From Cohnella terricola (GTDB lineage Bacteria > Bacillota > Bacilli > Paenibacillales > Paenibacillaceae), in assembly GCF_007786475.1 (NCBI RefSeq), contig NZ_VNJJ01000007.1, positions 121,734-185,733 on the forward strand: a DNA stretch of 64,000 nucleotides, written 5' to 3'. The position numbers were made by a program, and so were the translations under genes. The notes below the pieces were generated by a model, which was not told the origin of the DNA, did not search any database, and saw only the letters and a program-made list of their open reading frames with translations. This document shows positions 25,601 to 35,500 of this stretch, one piece after another. Within the stretch, counting starts at the first letter, position 1; every line of letters begins with the position of its first letter.

Positions 25601-27525
25601 CCGGCTTCCCCCTCTCGCAGCAGCACGCCGAACGCGGCTGCAGGACCATCACGCAAAAATGGCTCTGCCGCCAGATCGACGACGGAAACCTCCCGGTCGC
25701 TTGTTTTCAGCTTCCGTATCGCATGCCTGACCACATTCGGCTGCACCGTCATCTCCTCGGCCGGGACCAACAACTCCGGCTGGACGTCCGAACTGAGCAG
25801 CACGGAACTCACCTCGGCAGCCTGCGGCAAGCGGTAAGCCAACCCGTTTTGCGCCTTCAGCAGTGCCGCCTGCAATGTCCTACGGAGCGCCATTGTCACG
25901 GTCAAGCCAGCGCAGCCGAACCAACCGTCCCCCGTACCCGCCCATATAACGGGAAACCCGTACACTTCCTCCCCGAGCCCGATCGTCGGTGCGCCCCGCA
26001 TCGTGGTCAACGCCTGCAAATAAAACTGGCATCTCTCGTCGTCTACCGGACCGAGTCTCGCCCGAACGACAGACGGCGTTCGGCCCATCAGCCGAACCCC
26101 CATTCGCTGCGCTAAACAAGCCTGAAGTCCGCGCGCCATGCCTTCCGCGGCCGTCTCTCCGACACCGACGCCGATAAACTCCTCGGTATTAATGAGAACA
26201 CCCGCGAGTCGCATCACATACGCCTCAAGCCCGGAAAGCCCCGCTTCCCGCCGAGCCTCCTCGTGCGTCAGCCCCGAACAGACGATGTCCGGCAGTAGAC
26301 CGGCCGGCCCTTTCGACAGCGGATCGGCAGCCTGAACCCGGCATTGCGACAAGGGCAGCTGTCCAAGCTCTCCTTCCTCCCATCTATGAAGAATTCCCGT
26401 CCGGGCCGAAGTCAACTTACTGAGATACGGAAATAGACCGTTCGCAGCTCCGCCACCCGGCCTTTCCTCGAGCCTAAGCTCTGGTTCATCCACCCATTCG
26501 GCTTGAACTTTCGCTTTTCCGGCAGGAAGCGGATGCGGCAGGAACGAATGCCAGCTTCCTTCCAGCGTTTCCAAATCAAGCAGAAACAGCGAGTGTCTTG
26601 ACTCCGGCTCGACAGCGCCTGTCGCCATCTTGAACAGCTCGAACACAATTACATTCGCGAGCAGCGCCCCCGCAGTGGAGGAGAAGGCGAAGTGCTCCGG
26701 GTCTTTAAACACTTCGGACTCATGGATACGCCGCCATGCTGATTCCCAGCAGACCGCGCTCCCTGGCTGCACGAGCGGACCTGCGATACCGGCCTGATGC
26801 AGGCGCACGGCGGGAAGCAGCGTTTTGCGTTCCTCTTGGCATGCCTTTTGAAGAAGATGCAGTTCCTCTCCATCTCCCGCTTCGGACACATAGAGGACCG
26901 TTTCGAACGGCCGTACGACTTCCTGCCAAGCGTTACCTTCCATGCGCGGCGGCGTCACTTCCCCGATTGCCACCTCGGGGTCCGTCAAGCGGGCATTCTC
27001 CGCCAAAGTCATAAGTCGTTGCCTGTCCGTCGGTAGCGAATCCGTAATCAGCATGCAGAACCGGGGCAAGCCTGACTCAAGCAGCGCCGACACAAGCGCG
27101 GCGAAGATCGGGCCGGAGCCGACCACGAGCACTTCAGCTTGCCGATAACACTGAAACCGGTAAGCGCCGGAATCTCCGCAGCTATCGAGAAAGGCAATTT
27201 GCCCTGCATACCTACGGACCGTTTCCTTCGAAAGAAGGTGCGGGCGGTCCTGGCTCACATCGCAGGCGAAGCCTTTCTGCCTCAGCACTTCCGCGATTTC
27301 GTACACCCGGTCCCGGTACGGGCCGGATAGTCCGTCCGTCAATTCCGCCAGCGTGTGCTCCCCATTGAACATGGGGATGAGCTTTTCCAGCCAGCGGTCG
27401 ATCATCTCGCCTTTCATGTGGAAAGTGCCGATGTTGTTCCGAAAATAGACGCCGTCGTTCGGAACCGGCAAAAAAAACGTATCCGCCTTTACCCGTAGAC
27501 ACGCAGACGGGGTCAACTTTGACAT
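25597..27525 (-). CDS. ThiF-like thiazole-bacteriocin maturation protein
   Basis: A 642-residue protein like the putative thiazole-containing bacteriocin maturation protein (ThiF-like) family. An N-terminal RRE-like winged region spans about residues 10-85 (NNIGTFHMKGEMIDRWLEKL). A Rossmann loop VLVVGSGPIFAALVSALLES follows near 131. The rest is unannotated but conserved in such clusters. It is expected to bind the precursor leader and present it to the YcaO enzyme. RBS AGGAGGGC is well placed. The YcaO start overlaps by 4 bp, so the two should be made in equal amount. There is no evident transporter or immunity gene in the cluster. Confidence 0.88.
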   Translation of the reverse strand: MSKLTPSACLRVKADTFFLPVPNDGVYFRNNIGTFHMKGEMIDRWLEKLIPMFNGEHTLAELTDGLSGPYRDRVYEIAEVLRQKGFACDVSQDRPHLLSKETVRRYAGQIAFLDSCGDSGAYRFQCYRQAEVLVVGSGPIFAALVSALLESGLPRFCMLITDSLPTDRQRLMTLAENARLTDPEVAIGEVTPPRMEGNAWQEVVRPFETVLYVSEAGDGEELHLLQKACQEERKTLLPAVRLHQAGIAGPLVQPGSAVCWESAWRRIHESEVFKDPEHFAFSSTAGALLANVIVFELFKMATGAVEPESRHSLFLLDLETLEGSWHSFLPHPLPAGKAKVQAEWVDEPELRLEERPGGGAANGLFPYLSKLTSARTGILHRWEEGELGQLPLSQCRVQAADPLSKGPAGLLPDIVCSGLTHEEARREAGLSGLEAYVMRLAGVLINTEEFIGVGVGETAAEGMARGLQACLAQRMGVRLMGRTPSVVRARLGPVDDERCQFYLQALTTMRGAPTIGLGEEVYGFPVIWAGTGDGWFGCAGLTVTMALRRTLQAALLKAQNGLAYRLPQAAEVSSVLLSSDVQPELLVPAEEMTVQPNVVRHAIRKLKTSDREVSVVDLAAEPFLRDGPAAAFGVLLREGEAG

Positions 27526-27571
27526 TTCAGCCCTCCTTGCCGTAAACGCAGTACACCTCGCGACGCAGTTC

Positions 27572-27586
27572 TACATATCATATGTA
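27572..27586. promoter_or_regulatory. Short dyad upstream of the maturation genes
   Basis: TACATA-TCA-TATGTA is a perfect 6-bp dyad about 50 bp upstream of the ThiF-like gene. It could be an operator for an internal promoter; no matching regulator is known. Confidence 0.3.
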
Positions 27587-27632
27587 CGTCTCTATGTCCC
27601 ACATGTCTGTTTATCCTCTTAAAGAATGGAGT

Positions 27633-27662
27633 TTGCCCCTGCACGGCGCCGTGCAGGGGCAA
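27633..27662. promoter_or_regulatory. Perfect 30-bp palindrome between precursor and enzymes
   Basis: The sequence 27633-27662 has two perfect 15-base arms (TTGCCCCTGCACGGC and its complement) with no loop. It lies between precursor and maturation genes in one transcription direction and lacks a T-run, so it may act as an attenuator or an mRNA-stabilising stem that keeps precursor RNA above enzyme RNA. A protein-binding operator is an alternative. Confidence 0.7.
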
Positions 27663-27698
27663 TCGCTTTACTGCAAGCATAGAGAGAAGACAAATGCG

Positions 27699-28016
27699 TC
27701 AACGGCAGCGGTGGCAGAACCCCCCGCAGTGGAAACCGCCGCAGTGGAAGCCGCCGCAGCGAACGCCTCCACAAAACCCGCCGCAAAATCCGCCGCATAC
27801 TCCGGCACAAAACCCGCCGCATGCTCCGGCACAAAATCCGGCGCATACTCCGGCACAAAATCCGAAGCCGACGCACAGACGAGCCGGATCCACCGGCGTT
27901 TGGCCGTTCGGAAACTGGCCGGCTTGATACGCAGCCTGCTGCTCCCAAGGAGCCATCTCGCTGGCCTGGAACTGCGAGACTCCCAACTGCTGAAGCTCAT
28001 TTTGGAAATTGGTCAT
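27699..28016 (-). CDS. Heterocycloanthracin/sonorensin-type TOMM precursor
   Basis: A 105-residue precursor. The leader (about 1-46) is MTNFQNELQQLGVSQFQASE and on, with acidic/Gln-rich residues; the core starts at C48 and holds 14 cysteines to C104. Most are spaced C-x3-C with small or Phe spacers (CAGV, CAGF, CGGF), shifting to CGGFH near the end and a final CHRC. No Ser or Thr occurs in the core, so only thiazoles would form. RBS TGGAGG is ten bases upstream. It is a post-translationally modified peptide, probably a bacteriocin; the ThiF-like, YcaO and SagB genes lie downstream. Confidence 0.92.
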   Translation of the reverse strand: MTNFQNELQQLGVSQFQASEMAPWEQQAAYQAGQFPNGQTPVDPARLCVGFGFCAGVCAGFCAGACGGFCAGVCGGFCGGFCGGVRCGGFHCGGFHCGGFCHRCR

Positions 28017-28058
28017 GTGATAAACCTCCAGTAGTTTTGTCGACGATCATTGAAACAA

Positions 28059-28078
28059 TCGAAATGGAGCGGTTTCGA
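28059..28078. promoter_or_regulatory. Dyad in the precursor leader region
   Basis: TCGAAA-TGGAGCGG-TTTCGA sits about 45 bp upstream of the precursor ATG. It may be an operator; no matching regulator is in the cluster. Confidence 0.3.
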
Positions 28079-28171
28079 CACTCGATAACAATTTATGGGC
28101 AGCACTCCGCACTTGTTACTGAGCCGAATGCCCATTTATTAGGCCTCTATCCCAAAAACGTCCGGAAACGC

Positions 28172-28218
28172 AAAAACGCCGGCCACCCGGAGCAGTTCCG
28201 AGAGGCCGGCGTTCTTTC
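28172..28218. terminator. Terminator hairpin upstream of the precursor promoter region
   Basis: AACGCCGGCC and GGCCGGCGTT pair across a 19-nt loop. On the minus strand the stem is followed by TTTTTG and on the plus strand by CTTTCC, so it can terminate transcription approaching from either side. Confidence 0.65.
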
Positions 28219-28283
28219 CGTTGCTATAAAAACGTGTTGCGGATAAAACAAAATCCACAAACAGGGAGAACTTCTCCTTTAGC

Positions 28284-28558
28284 AGCTCCCCAATCGTATC
28301 CGACCATTCATGTCGGATTCTCGTGTCGCGATTTATTTGTTGGCTCGGGGGTATCTGACTTCTTTGATTCAAGTTGTTACGAAGATGATTCACGGTTGAC
28401 GATCTTATAGGTAGAATCAGATGCCGTGCTCGTCCGCTTCGCTCCCTGCGCGCGGGACGAAACCCAATGTCCTCCTTCGGACTGGGGCGACTCCCCCTAT
28501 CTTCGCCTCCACCATCACAAAAAAGCCGACCTCATGCGGTCGGCTTTCGTGATGGTGG
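28284..28558. repeat. 275-bp repeat, copy 1 (with pseudo-ssrA 3' end and hairpin)
   Basis: It matches 38402-38673 nearly throughout: AGCTCCCCAATCGTATCCGA, TGTCGGATTCTCGTGTCGCG, GGTAGAATCAGATGCCGTGC. Its last 100 bp read CTTCGGACTGGGGCGACTCC and then CGCCTCCACCATCAC, close to the tmRNA 3' end (CTTCGGACAGGGGTTCGACT, CGCCTCCACCA). The GCCGACC hairpin and an inverted GTGATGGTGG follow. It looks like two convergent tmRNA-type ends sharing one bidirectional terminator. Confidence 0.85.
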
Positions 28559-28664
28559 CGCATCCTTACCTAAAACCGAAACCACGAAATCCTCATTACT
28601 GGCTCTATTTCCTCGATCAAGCTGTGCGAATACATTGACCAACGTGGAACGGTACTTCTCATCA

Positions 28665-29408
28665 TTAAAAAATTGTAGGCACCAAGCCCCCATCCATACG
28701 GATTGGAGAACCTTTAAATGCGGATGCATAAGGGCTGCATACGAAAGCAGCCAGCCTGCCTATTTCAAAAGGCTTGATAAACCGCTGTATTTCGGATTGG
28801 GGCAGGTTTTCAGCATAAAATTTTTTCTCTTTATCCGAAAAAGACATATCATCAGGAAACATACTTTCAATGATTTGATATACATTTTCGGATAGCGTTG
28901 GTCCCGGCATGATCGTATTGGATGTGACTTCCGTTCCTACCGTTAGTTTAGATAAGCTCTTTGATAGTGATAATAACATAGATTTGGTTATACAATACTG
29001 AGGCATTTTTCCTGAAGGCATAATTGCTTCTTCACTTGCAATAAAGATTATTCGTCCATAATTGTTTTTCAACATTTTAGGCAGATAAAATTTAGATAAT
29101 CCATTAGCAGCAAGGACATTAGTTCGGATATATTTTTCCCATACTTCATCGTCAATATCCTCATATGACATGATTTCATAAATACCCATGTTGTTAACCA
29201 GAATATCGACAAGGGGATATTTCTCAAATAGAGCTTCTCTTTGCTGAATATCTACAATGTCGGCTGTAGCATTCTGAGGAGAGGTAGACGGGAACTCCAA
29301 CTTCAATTCATTTACTATTCGTTCTACCTCTTCATTATTCCGTCCATTAACGAGGACATTGACGCCTTCTCTGGCAAGTTCAATGGCAATTGCTGTCCTT
29401 TTGCTGAT
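28665..29408 (-). pseudogene. Short-chain dehydrogenase, N-terminally truncated
   Basis: An SDR of about 247 residues in frame, from ISKRTAIAIELAREGVNVLV to RMDGGLVPTIF. It keeps the NNMG motif (residues ILVNNMGIYE), the catalytic Ser (IASEE) and YCITK. The N-terminal TGxxxGIG cofactor loop is lost: a TGA precedes ISKRT and the sequence upstream is unrelated. The only start inside is a TTG at 29306, which would drop the whole coenzyme-binding part. An ssrA-like fragment (GGTGGAGGCGAACCG, 29474) lies about 65 bp upstream of the break. Confidence 0.8.
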
Positions 29409-29469
29409 TCATTTGATCCAAATTGTTACTGAAAAACCATCAACTAAGTATATTGTGTTCGTTTTTAGT

Positions 29470-29500
29470 AAGGTTGGTGGAGGCGAACCGCGGGCGTTCA
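29470..29500. repeat. ssrA-3'-end-like fragment
   Basis: TTGGTGGAGGCGAACCGCGGG is like the CCA-end part of the repeat (GGTGGAGGCGAACCGTGG at 41.4 kb), without its hairpin. It sits between the broken SDR and the response-regulator gene. Confidence 0.6.
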
Positions 29501-29523
29501 AATTCTCGATCGTCGAGAGGCGC

Positions 29524-30645
29524 TCACTGAAATTGTTCAATAAGCCGATAAAATTCTTCCGAAGGCTGCAGGCCGAGCTCTTGAAGCAGCGATTGCTTAT
29601 AGCGCTCATAATAGCTGTATAACCCCTGTCGATCTCCCATGGCTCCGAGTATATTCAGCAGCAGCAGATTGGACTCTTCTTCAAATTCATTGCGGGATAC
29701 CATTCTTCTCGCTATTTGCGCCGCTTCTCGATATCGCTTTTGTGCTAGCAGCCAATTAGCTAGACGCTTGGCTAAGGAATCGTACAATATCGCTAACCGC
29801 TCGCGTTCCACCGTTGCCCACTCAAACGATTTATCCTCAATCAGTTCGCCAGCAAACCGTTTCTCAAGATCGATTGCCGCCGTTTCATTGGTTACGTTGA
29901 TCTCGGATAAATCCTCCAAGCCTTGCTCAAATTGAATAAAGTCCACATCGACCTGATCCACATCAACACGATACTGATCATGCGCTGATATGACGATCTC
30001 CTTGAACCCATGAACTGTCAACGCTTTCCTAAGCTGATAGACGGCCGTATTGAGATACAATTCCGCATTCTTAAGGGGCATTCTCGGGAAAATATCCTCC
30101 AAAATCCGGTCTCTGCCTACACTTCGCCCCCGATTAACGAGCAAATAGGCGAACAGCTCCATGCTTTTTTTGGAAATCCACTTGACTACTCCCGCTTGCT
30201 TGCTGCTTGCCTCGAAGGACCCCAGTCCCCGAACTGTCAGCCGATTATGCGCGAGGTCGACAGGCTTATCGGAAGAGGCGCTGCGTCTGCTTGCCGCTCT
30301 AGCGATCGTCTGGGCTAGGCGCTTCCTGGAAATTGGCTTAACCATATAATCCAGCGGATAGACATCGTAGGCATCCATCGCATATTCGGCATGAGAAGTC
30401 GTAAACACGATATCAAGCTCCGCCCGAACCGAACGCAAGCTTCGAGCTAGTTCTAATCCATCGTCCGAGGCGATCTGAATATCCAGGAACGCGAGATCCA
30501 CCTCTCCCTCCCCGTCCTGAACGAAGTCTAGCGCCTCTTGCGCGCTCTGAAAGCTCCCAACAAGCTCCACGCCGTCCATACTAGACAGCAGCCGCTTCAT
30601 AGCGAGCAGCATGGCGGGCTCATCGTCAACGATGAGAACTCTCAT
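29524..30645 (-). CDS. Response regulator with BTAD-type output domain
   Basis: A 373-residue response regulator. The receiver domain (1-120) has acidic D7/D8 and the phospho-acceptor D55 (LAFLDIQIAS), then YMVKP with the conserved Lys. The middle part (about 140-230) is an OmpR-like winged helix (SKKSMELFAYLLVNRGRSVG) and the C-terminal 140 residues are a bacterial transcriptional activator domain (SARP-type BTAD, TPR-like). It overlaps the upstream kinase gene by 4 bp (ATGA), so they are a cognate pair. BTAD-type regulators commonly activate secondary-metabolite or wall-stress genes; the target is not visible here. Confidence 0.87.
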   Translation of the reverse strand: MRVLIVDDEPAMLLAMKRLLSSMDGVELVGSFQSAQEALDFVQDGEGEVDLAFLDIQIASDDGLELARSLRSVRAELDIVFTTSHAEYAMDAYDVYPLDYMVKPISRKRLAQTIARAASRRSASSDKPVDLAHNRLTVRGLGSFEASSKQAGVVKWISKKSMELFAYLLVNRGRSVGRDRILEDIFPRMPLKNAELYLNTAVYQLRKALTVHGFKEIVISAHDQYRVDVDQVDVDFIQFEQGLEDLSEINVTNETAAIDLEKRFAGELIEDKSFEWATVERERLAILYDSLAKRLANWLLAQKRYREAAQIARRMVSRNEFEEESNLLLLNILGAMGDRQGLYSYYERYKQSLLQELGLQPSEEFYRLIEQFQ

Positions 30646-32375
30646 TCCTCTGCTCCGCCTCTCATGGTGAAGTAAAATGTGCTTCCATGTCCTACTTTGC
30701 TATCCGCCCCTATACGCCCGCCGCTTCGCTCAACGAACTGCCGGCTTACGAGCAGTCCGAGCCCCGCACCCTTCTCTCCCATAGTGCCCGATAATGAGCG
30801 AAGCTGCGTCTCGCCAAATAATCGACGAATCCGCTCTTCTTCCATCCCAACCCCGTTATCTCGGACGGATACGGTCACCATTTCCCCCGATAACTGGGCG
30901 AACACATCGACCGTCCCCCCCAGTCCGGTAAATTTAATGGCGTTGGATAACAAATTACGAAGAATTAATCCAAGCACTTCCCGATCCGCATATATGCGAG
31001 TGCCTCTGTCAATCCTGTTATTCATGCTTATCTGTTTGGCCTCGCTTGTAATAAGCAGCCTATCGAAGCACTCCTCCACAACCTCTGCCAGCTCCAGCAA
31101 TTGCGGACGAAGAGCCATATCCTCCCGCTGGCTGCGAAACCACTCTAGCAAATTCGTCGTCATACCAAGCGTCTGACGAATTTGGCCGCCCAGCGTCTCA
31201 ATGATCTCCCGATGGTCCGCATCGAAACTCTCTCTATCTTCCTCCAACCGTTCAACGAGTTGAAACTGTGCCGCCAGCGGACTGCGAATATCATGCGACA
31301 CGATCGCTATGAGCTGATCCTTCAACTGACCCAGCTGTGCAATCTGCTCCAGATGCCGCTGCTTCTCCGTAATATCAACGATAAGAGAGATGCTTCCCTG
31401 CCCCTGTCTACGAAGAATATGCAACGGATATACGTTCACGTTGTATATCTTTCTTTCTCCGTCCAGCCGTGTATCAATCTCCACTCGACCCTGTTGCATC
31501 GACTTGCACAACTGATGCCATTCCGGCCAAGCTGCCAAAACCTCCGCGACATTCCGACCATTAATAGCTCCGTGCCCGATCTCCGAGAACCACTCGGAAG
31601 CCCTTCTATTGCTATCGATAATCTTCCCTGAAGCATTCGCGATTACAATGCTTTCCTGAAGCGTATCGAGCACAATATTTCTAGCAATCGGCACGGTATT
31701 GAAAAACTTGATCTGCAAGGTAATCGCCAGCATAACCGTCCCCGTAAATCCGCAATAAACCGAGAACGGGTGCAGCCAGGATGACGACGCGGGACTTGCG
31801 AGTTTTACGACCTCAAGAACAATCGGCAACGTGGCCAGCAACAGGACCCACATTCCCGGTTTGCGAAAATCGTTACGGATGTTCCGTATATATTGGAAAA
31901 GAAAAAATAGACATCCAACCAAAATGCTGTAACAAGTAATCGAGAAAGCGACTGAATAGAGGGTCCTCGTCGTCATTAAATGTCCATTGTAGATCTCCAT
32001 CTTGCGATAGATCATATGAAGCACGGGATCTAGCCACGACAGCAGCGACCAGAGCGCAAATACCGCGATCAGCATAATCTTCCATCGAGCCTTTACTAAT
32101 TTGTCGCGACCGATCAACTGATACACGAATAGGAGAAAGAAAGGGACCATTAAATTAAGCGCCGTACTCTGAATATTACGGAAAAACAGCTTGTCATTTA
32201 ATAAATCGCTATTTCTCTCCATAATGACACCGCTTGAATAAATAATCCGGCACACAATCACGCCGATGAGATAACGCACGCCGCGTTCTCTTCTAAATCC
32301 GTATACGGAGAATAAGATGATGCCCATCATGATCAACGAAGCAATCATAAATACAAGCTCTACAGTGGAATTCAT
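30642..32375 (-). CDS. Sensor histidine kinase with 7TM N-terminus
   Basis: A 577-residue membrane kinase. The first 230 residues have about seven hydrophobic segments (histidine-kinase 7TM sensor type). A PAS domain follows at about 235-340 (IVIANASGKIIDSNRRASEW). The dimerisation/phosphorylation domain carries H361 in AIVSHDIRSPLAAQ, and the ATPase domain has NAIKFT (N-box), DNGVGM, and a G-box GEKGAGLGLLVSRQFV. It should phosphorylate the BTAD response regulator, whose gene starts at its stop. The signal is unknown; a membrane-bound ligand or cell-envelope state is likely. Confidence 0.9.
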   Translation of the reverse strand: MNSTVELVFMIASLIMMGIILFSVYGFRRERGVRYLIGVIVCRIIYSSGVIMERNSDLLNDKLFFRNIQSTALNLMVPFFLLFVYQLIGRDKLVKARWKIMLIAVFALWSLLSWLDPVLHMIYRKMEIYNGHLMTTRTLYSVAFSITCYSILVGCLFFLFQYIRNIRNDFRKPGMWVLLLATLPIVLEVVKLASPASSSWLHPFSVYCGFTGTVMLAITLQIKFFNTVPIARNIVLDTLQESIVIANASGKIIDSNRRASEWFSEIGHGAINGRNVAEVLAAWPEWHQLCKSMQQGRVEIDTRLDGERKIYNVNVYPLHILRRQGQGSISLIVDITEKQRHLEQIAQLGQLKDQLIAIVSHDIRSPLAAQFQLVERLEEDRESFDADHREIIETLGGQIRQTLGMTTNLLEWFRSQREDMALRPQLLELAEVVEECFDRLLITSEAKQISMNNRIDRGTRIYADREVLGLILRNLLSNAIKFTGLGGTVDVFAQLSGEMVTVSVRDNGVGMEEERIRRLFGETQLRSLSGTMGEKGAGLGLLVSRQFVERSGGRIGADSKVGHGSTFYFTMRGGAEE

Positions 32376-32484
32376 GAGGTATATCCCTTTATGTCTGTTA
32401 AAAGTAAATTACTGGGTTATCGTCGTTTCTCTCAATATAATATACGGCATCATGAGGCGCAAGGCGCAGCATCACAATTATCGA

Positions 32485-32537
32485 CAAAAAAGACCGGCCC
32501 GTCCTGTCATGATGAATGACATTCTGGGCCAGTCTTT
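32485..32537 (-). terminator. Terminator of the RCC1-SLH protein
   Basis: On the minus strand AAAGACTGGCCC pairs with GGGCCGGTCTTTTTT across a 24-nt AT-rich loop, 24 bp past the stop at 32561. Confidence 0.7.
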
Positions 32538-32560
32538 ATCCTTTACGTTTCACTATGGGG

Positions 32561-35500
32561 TTAATCAAGAACTTTCCGCAGCCGCAACAGAACGACGGCG
32601 GCTTCGGCTCTTGTTGTTAATCCATTCGGCTTGAATTCGTTGCCTGCTCGTCCTACTAGAATCCCGCGCTCGCGGGCCGCTTCGACGTAAGTCTTAGCCC
32701 AGGCCGGGATCACCGCATCGTCAGAGAAGAAGGGACTTTCCGCGCTGCCTGCCTTCCAATTCATTGCCCTGGAGACCATTGCAGCCATCTCTGTCCGGTT
32801 TACCGTTTGCATGGGCCGTAATGTCCCGTCTAGATATCCGGTGAGAATACCCTCGGCTACCGCGGTCCGAATCGCCGGTCGCGCCCACTCGGGGATGCTT
32901 CCCCTGTCGCTGAAGGATATCTCGCTTGCTTCATTATTGATGGGAATTTGAAGCGTCCGCAGCAGCATAACGGCGAACTCTGTCCGCGTCACGTAGCCAT
33001 TCGGCACGAAGGTGCGAGCGTTTACTCCCTCCACGATCCCTAGCCCCGCCGCTTCGCAAATATCCGGCTTGGCCCAGTGGTTCTCGATGTCCGTAAAGGC
33101 ACAGACAGGAGCGGAAGGGGAAGTCTCTTCTTGGCTGCTTGCCACACGATGAATCGTTAACGTATACGTCTTGAGGGTGCCATCCTCAGCTTGAACTGTG
33201 ATCGTGAGCACATTCGCCCCTTTTGCCAGTGGAACGATCGTCTTCTCTCCAATGCGGTTGCCCCCTAACGTAACAACGGCATTGGAATGAGCAGTAGTCA
33301 CCTTCAGCTCGATCTGCTCCGCGTCTGTCTCTGCAGCATAAGCCGTCGTTCCGGGCGCGAATACAGGGGATAAGGCTAGCGCCTTGCCGGATGTATCCAC
33401 GTTTAAGTCAGCTAGATCTGCGTTGCTGGAGCGGGTTGTCGTTGTTGTTGTTGTTGTTGGCGCCCGCGCCGCGCTCACTGTAACTGTAGAAGATTGGCCG
33501 GCAACTTCCGCCCCATTGAGATAAATCGTTATCCTATGTTCCTTACCGGTACCGGCTGCGTTGCGGGGAAGAGCTACGGTGGCCGTCGCGCTCGTGTCGC
33601 CGGTGATCGTCGCCGTTACGGCTTCAACTCCGTCCACGTATACCTTCACTGTCTGCCCAGTCAGGTTGATGCCCGTAATTGTTGCGGTTATATCGCCTCC
33701 GGCGCTTGGCAAGCTGGTTGGGCTAACCGCCATATTCGCAACCGAAGGAACGGCTACGATAAACTTTGCATTCGCCGCGTCAAGCGTATTATGAATGCTA
33801 TTCTCGACCAATCCGCCCGCAACGTTAACCTCGTAAGCGCCGTCTTCAAGCGCGTCACTAAAGCTAAAGGTAAGCGTTCGGGAAGGCCCGTCATAGCTTG
33901 GCGTATAGGCGGAGAAGGTCCTGCCATCCTTCTTCATGCTGACAAGAGGCCGTGCATTGGCAGAATCCAGCTCAGCTCCCCCAGCGACCCAATAGACGGC
34001 TTCGCTGACCGTCACGGAGACTTCGGCAGGCGGCGCGGCGAATTTCTGTTGATCGGTGAAGCCGCCGAAAGTAACGACCGGCTTCGTCGTATCGTATTGC
34101 CGTGACAGCGTGTTGGACGCTGTATTGCCATTGCCCGCGGCATCTGTCGCCGCTCCTGCTCGAACCGCTACGGTCACAGCCTGACCGCTCGTCGTTGGCG
34201 CAATCGTCGCTGTGTAGACTGCCGCGCTTACGGAGGCCAAGTCAGACGCTGTGCCGTTCGTGACCGCAAGATCTCCTTCAGTAAGACCATTAACCTCTTC
34301 ACTGAAGGTAATCGTTACTGGGAATGCGGCATTCACCGTGCTGCCTGCCGAACTGGATACAACTGCTGTCGGCGCGGTATTGTCCAGCACAAAGCGGTTG
34401 GATACGGCATCGGTAACATTCCCTACTTTGTCCTTTGCCCGAACGTGCAAGTACCAGTTGCCGTTGCCGCTTGTCCGGCTTAACGTATCCTCATTGCTGA
34501 ACGGCGTCCACCCCCCGGATGGAACATCCGTGCTCTGCGTCCATGCATACTGCAAGGAAGCGTCGTCGACACCGCTTTGCGTATCGCTAACCGTTACCTT
34601 GCTTGCCGCGGATGTCGCGGCCGTTGACCGTCCGTTCGTGCCGAACTGCACGACCGGTTTTGTTGAATCGATCGCGAGCGTAATTGTGTAGGTTCGGCCA
34701 GGCAGCAGGTAGGGTTCGACGCGAACGGGAATAATCGTATCCGTCGTCGCTCCCGCCGTGCTGATCGTCTTCGTGCCGCCGCTCGGCAGCCGTTCATTGT
34801 TCACGTACAAGTCATCTTGGGTCGTACTCGCCAGCGTCGGCGTTACGTTCACGCTGGACGGCGATTGACCGTCATAATAATACGTGTAGGACGTCACAGA
34901 AGGGTCAAAGGGCTCCGTGAAGTCTCCTTCCTGCAACGTTAATCCGCTCAAATTCGCATTGCCCGGCACGTCAATTTGACCAGCAATATTGTGTCCCCAT
35001 GCGACGACTGTACCATCCGATTTCAGGGCAAGTGAATGGTTGTATCCCGTGGCGATCGCCACCACTCCGTTCAATCCGGAGGGCACCGCACTTTGACCAT
35101 AATTGTTTCTCCCCCAGGCAACGACCGTACCGTCCGATTCCAAAGCAAGCGAGTGGTACTGTCCCGCGGCAATCGCTATCACTCCGCTTAGTCCATTCGG
35201 CACTTTACTTTGACCATATGCGTTGAGTCCCCAGGCGACGACCGTACCGTCCGCCTTCAAGGCGAGCGAATGGAACCCGCCGGCAGCAACCTCCGCCACT
35301 TCGCTTAATCCGGTAGGCACGTCGGTTTGATGTTGATCGTTAAGCCCCCAGGCGACGACGGTACCGTCCGCCTTCAAGGCGAGCGAATGGTGCGCGCCGG
35401 TGGAGATTGAACGCACTTCGGTCTGCGCCCCAGCGGGCACGTTGGTTTGACCATAAACATTGTATCCCCAGGCAACGACAGCGCCATTCGACTTTAAGGC

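Noticed and set aside
24695..25837. 380-codon plus-strand frame across the YcaO and ThiF-like genes
   Set aside because: Antisense shadow of two well-supported TOMM genes.
28139..28393. 84-codon minus-strand frame upstream of the TOMM precursor
   Set aside because: It is a translation across the repeat and the terminator at 28172-28218, without RBS.
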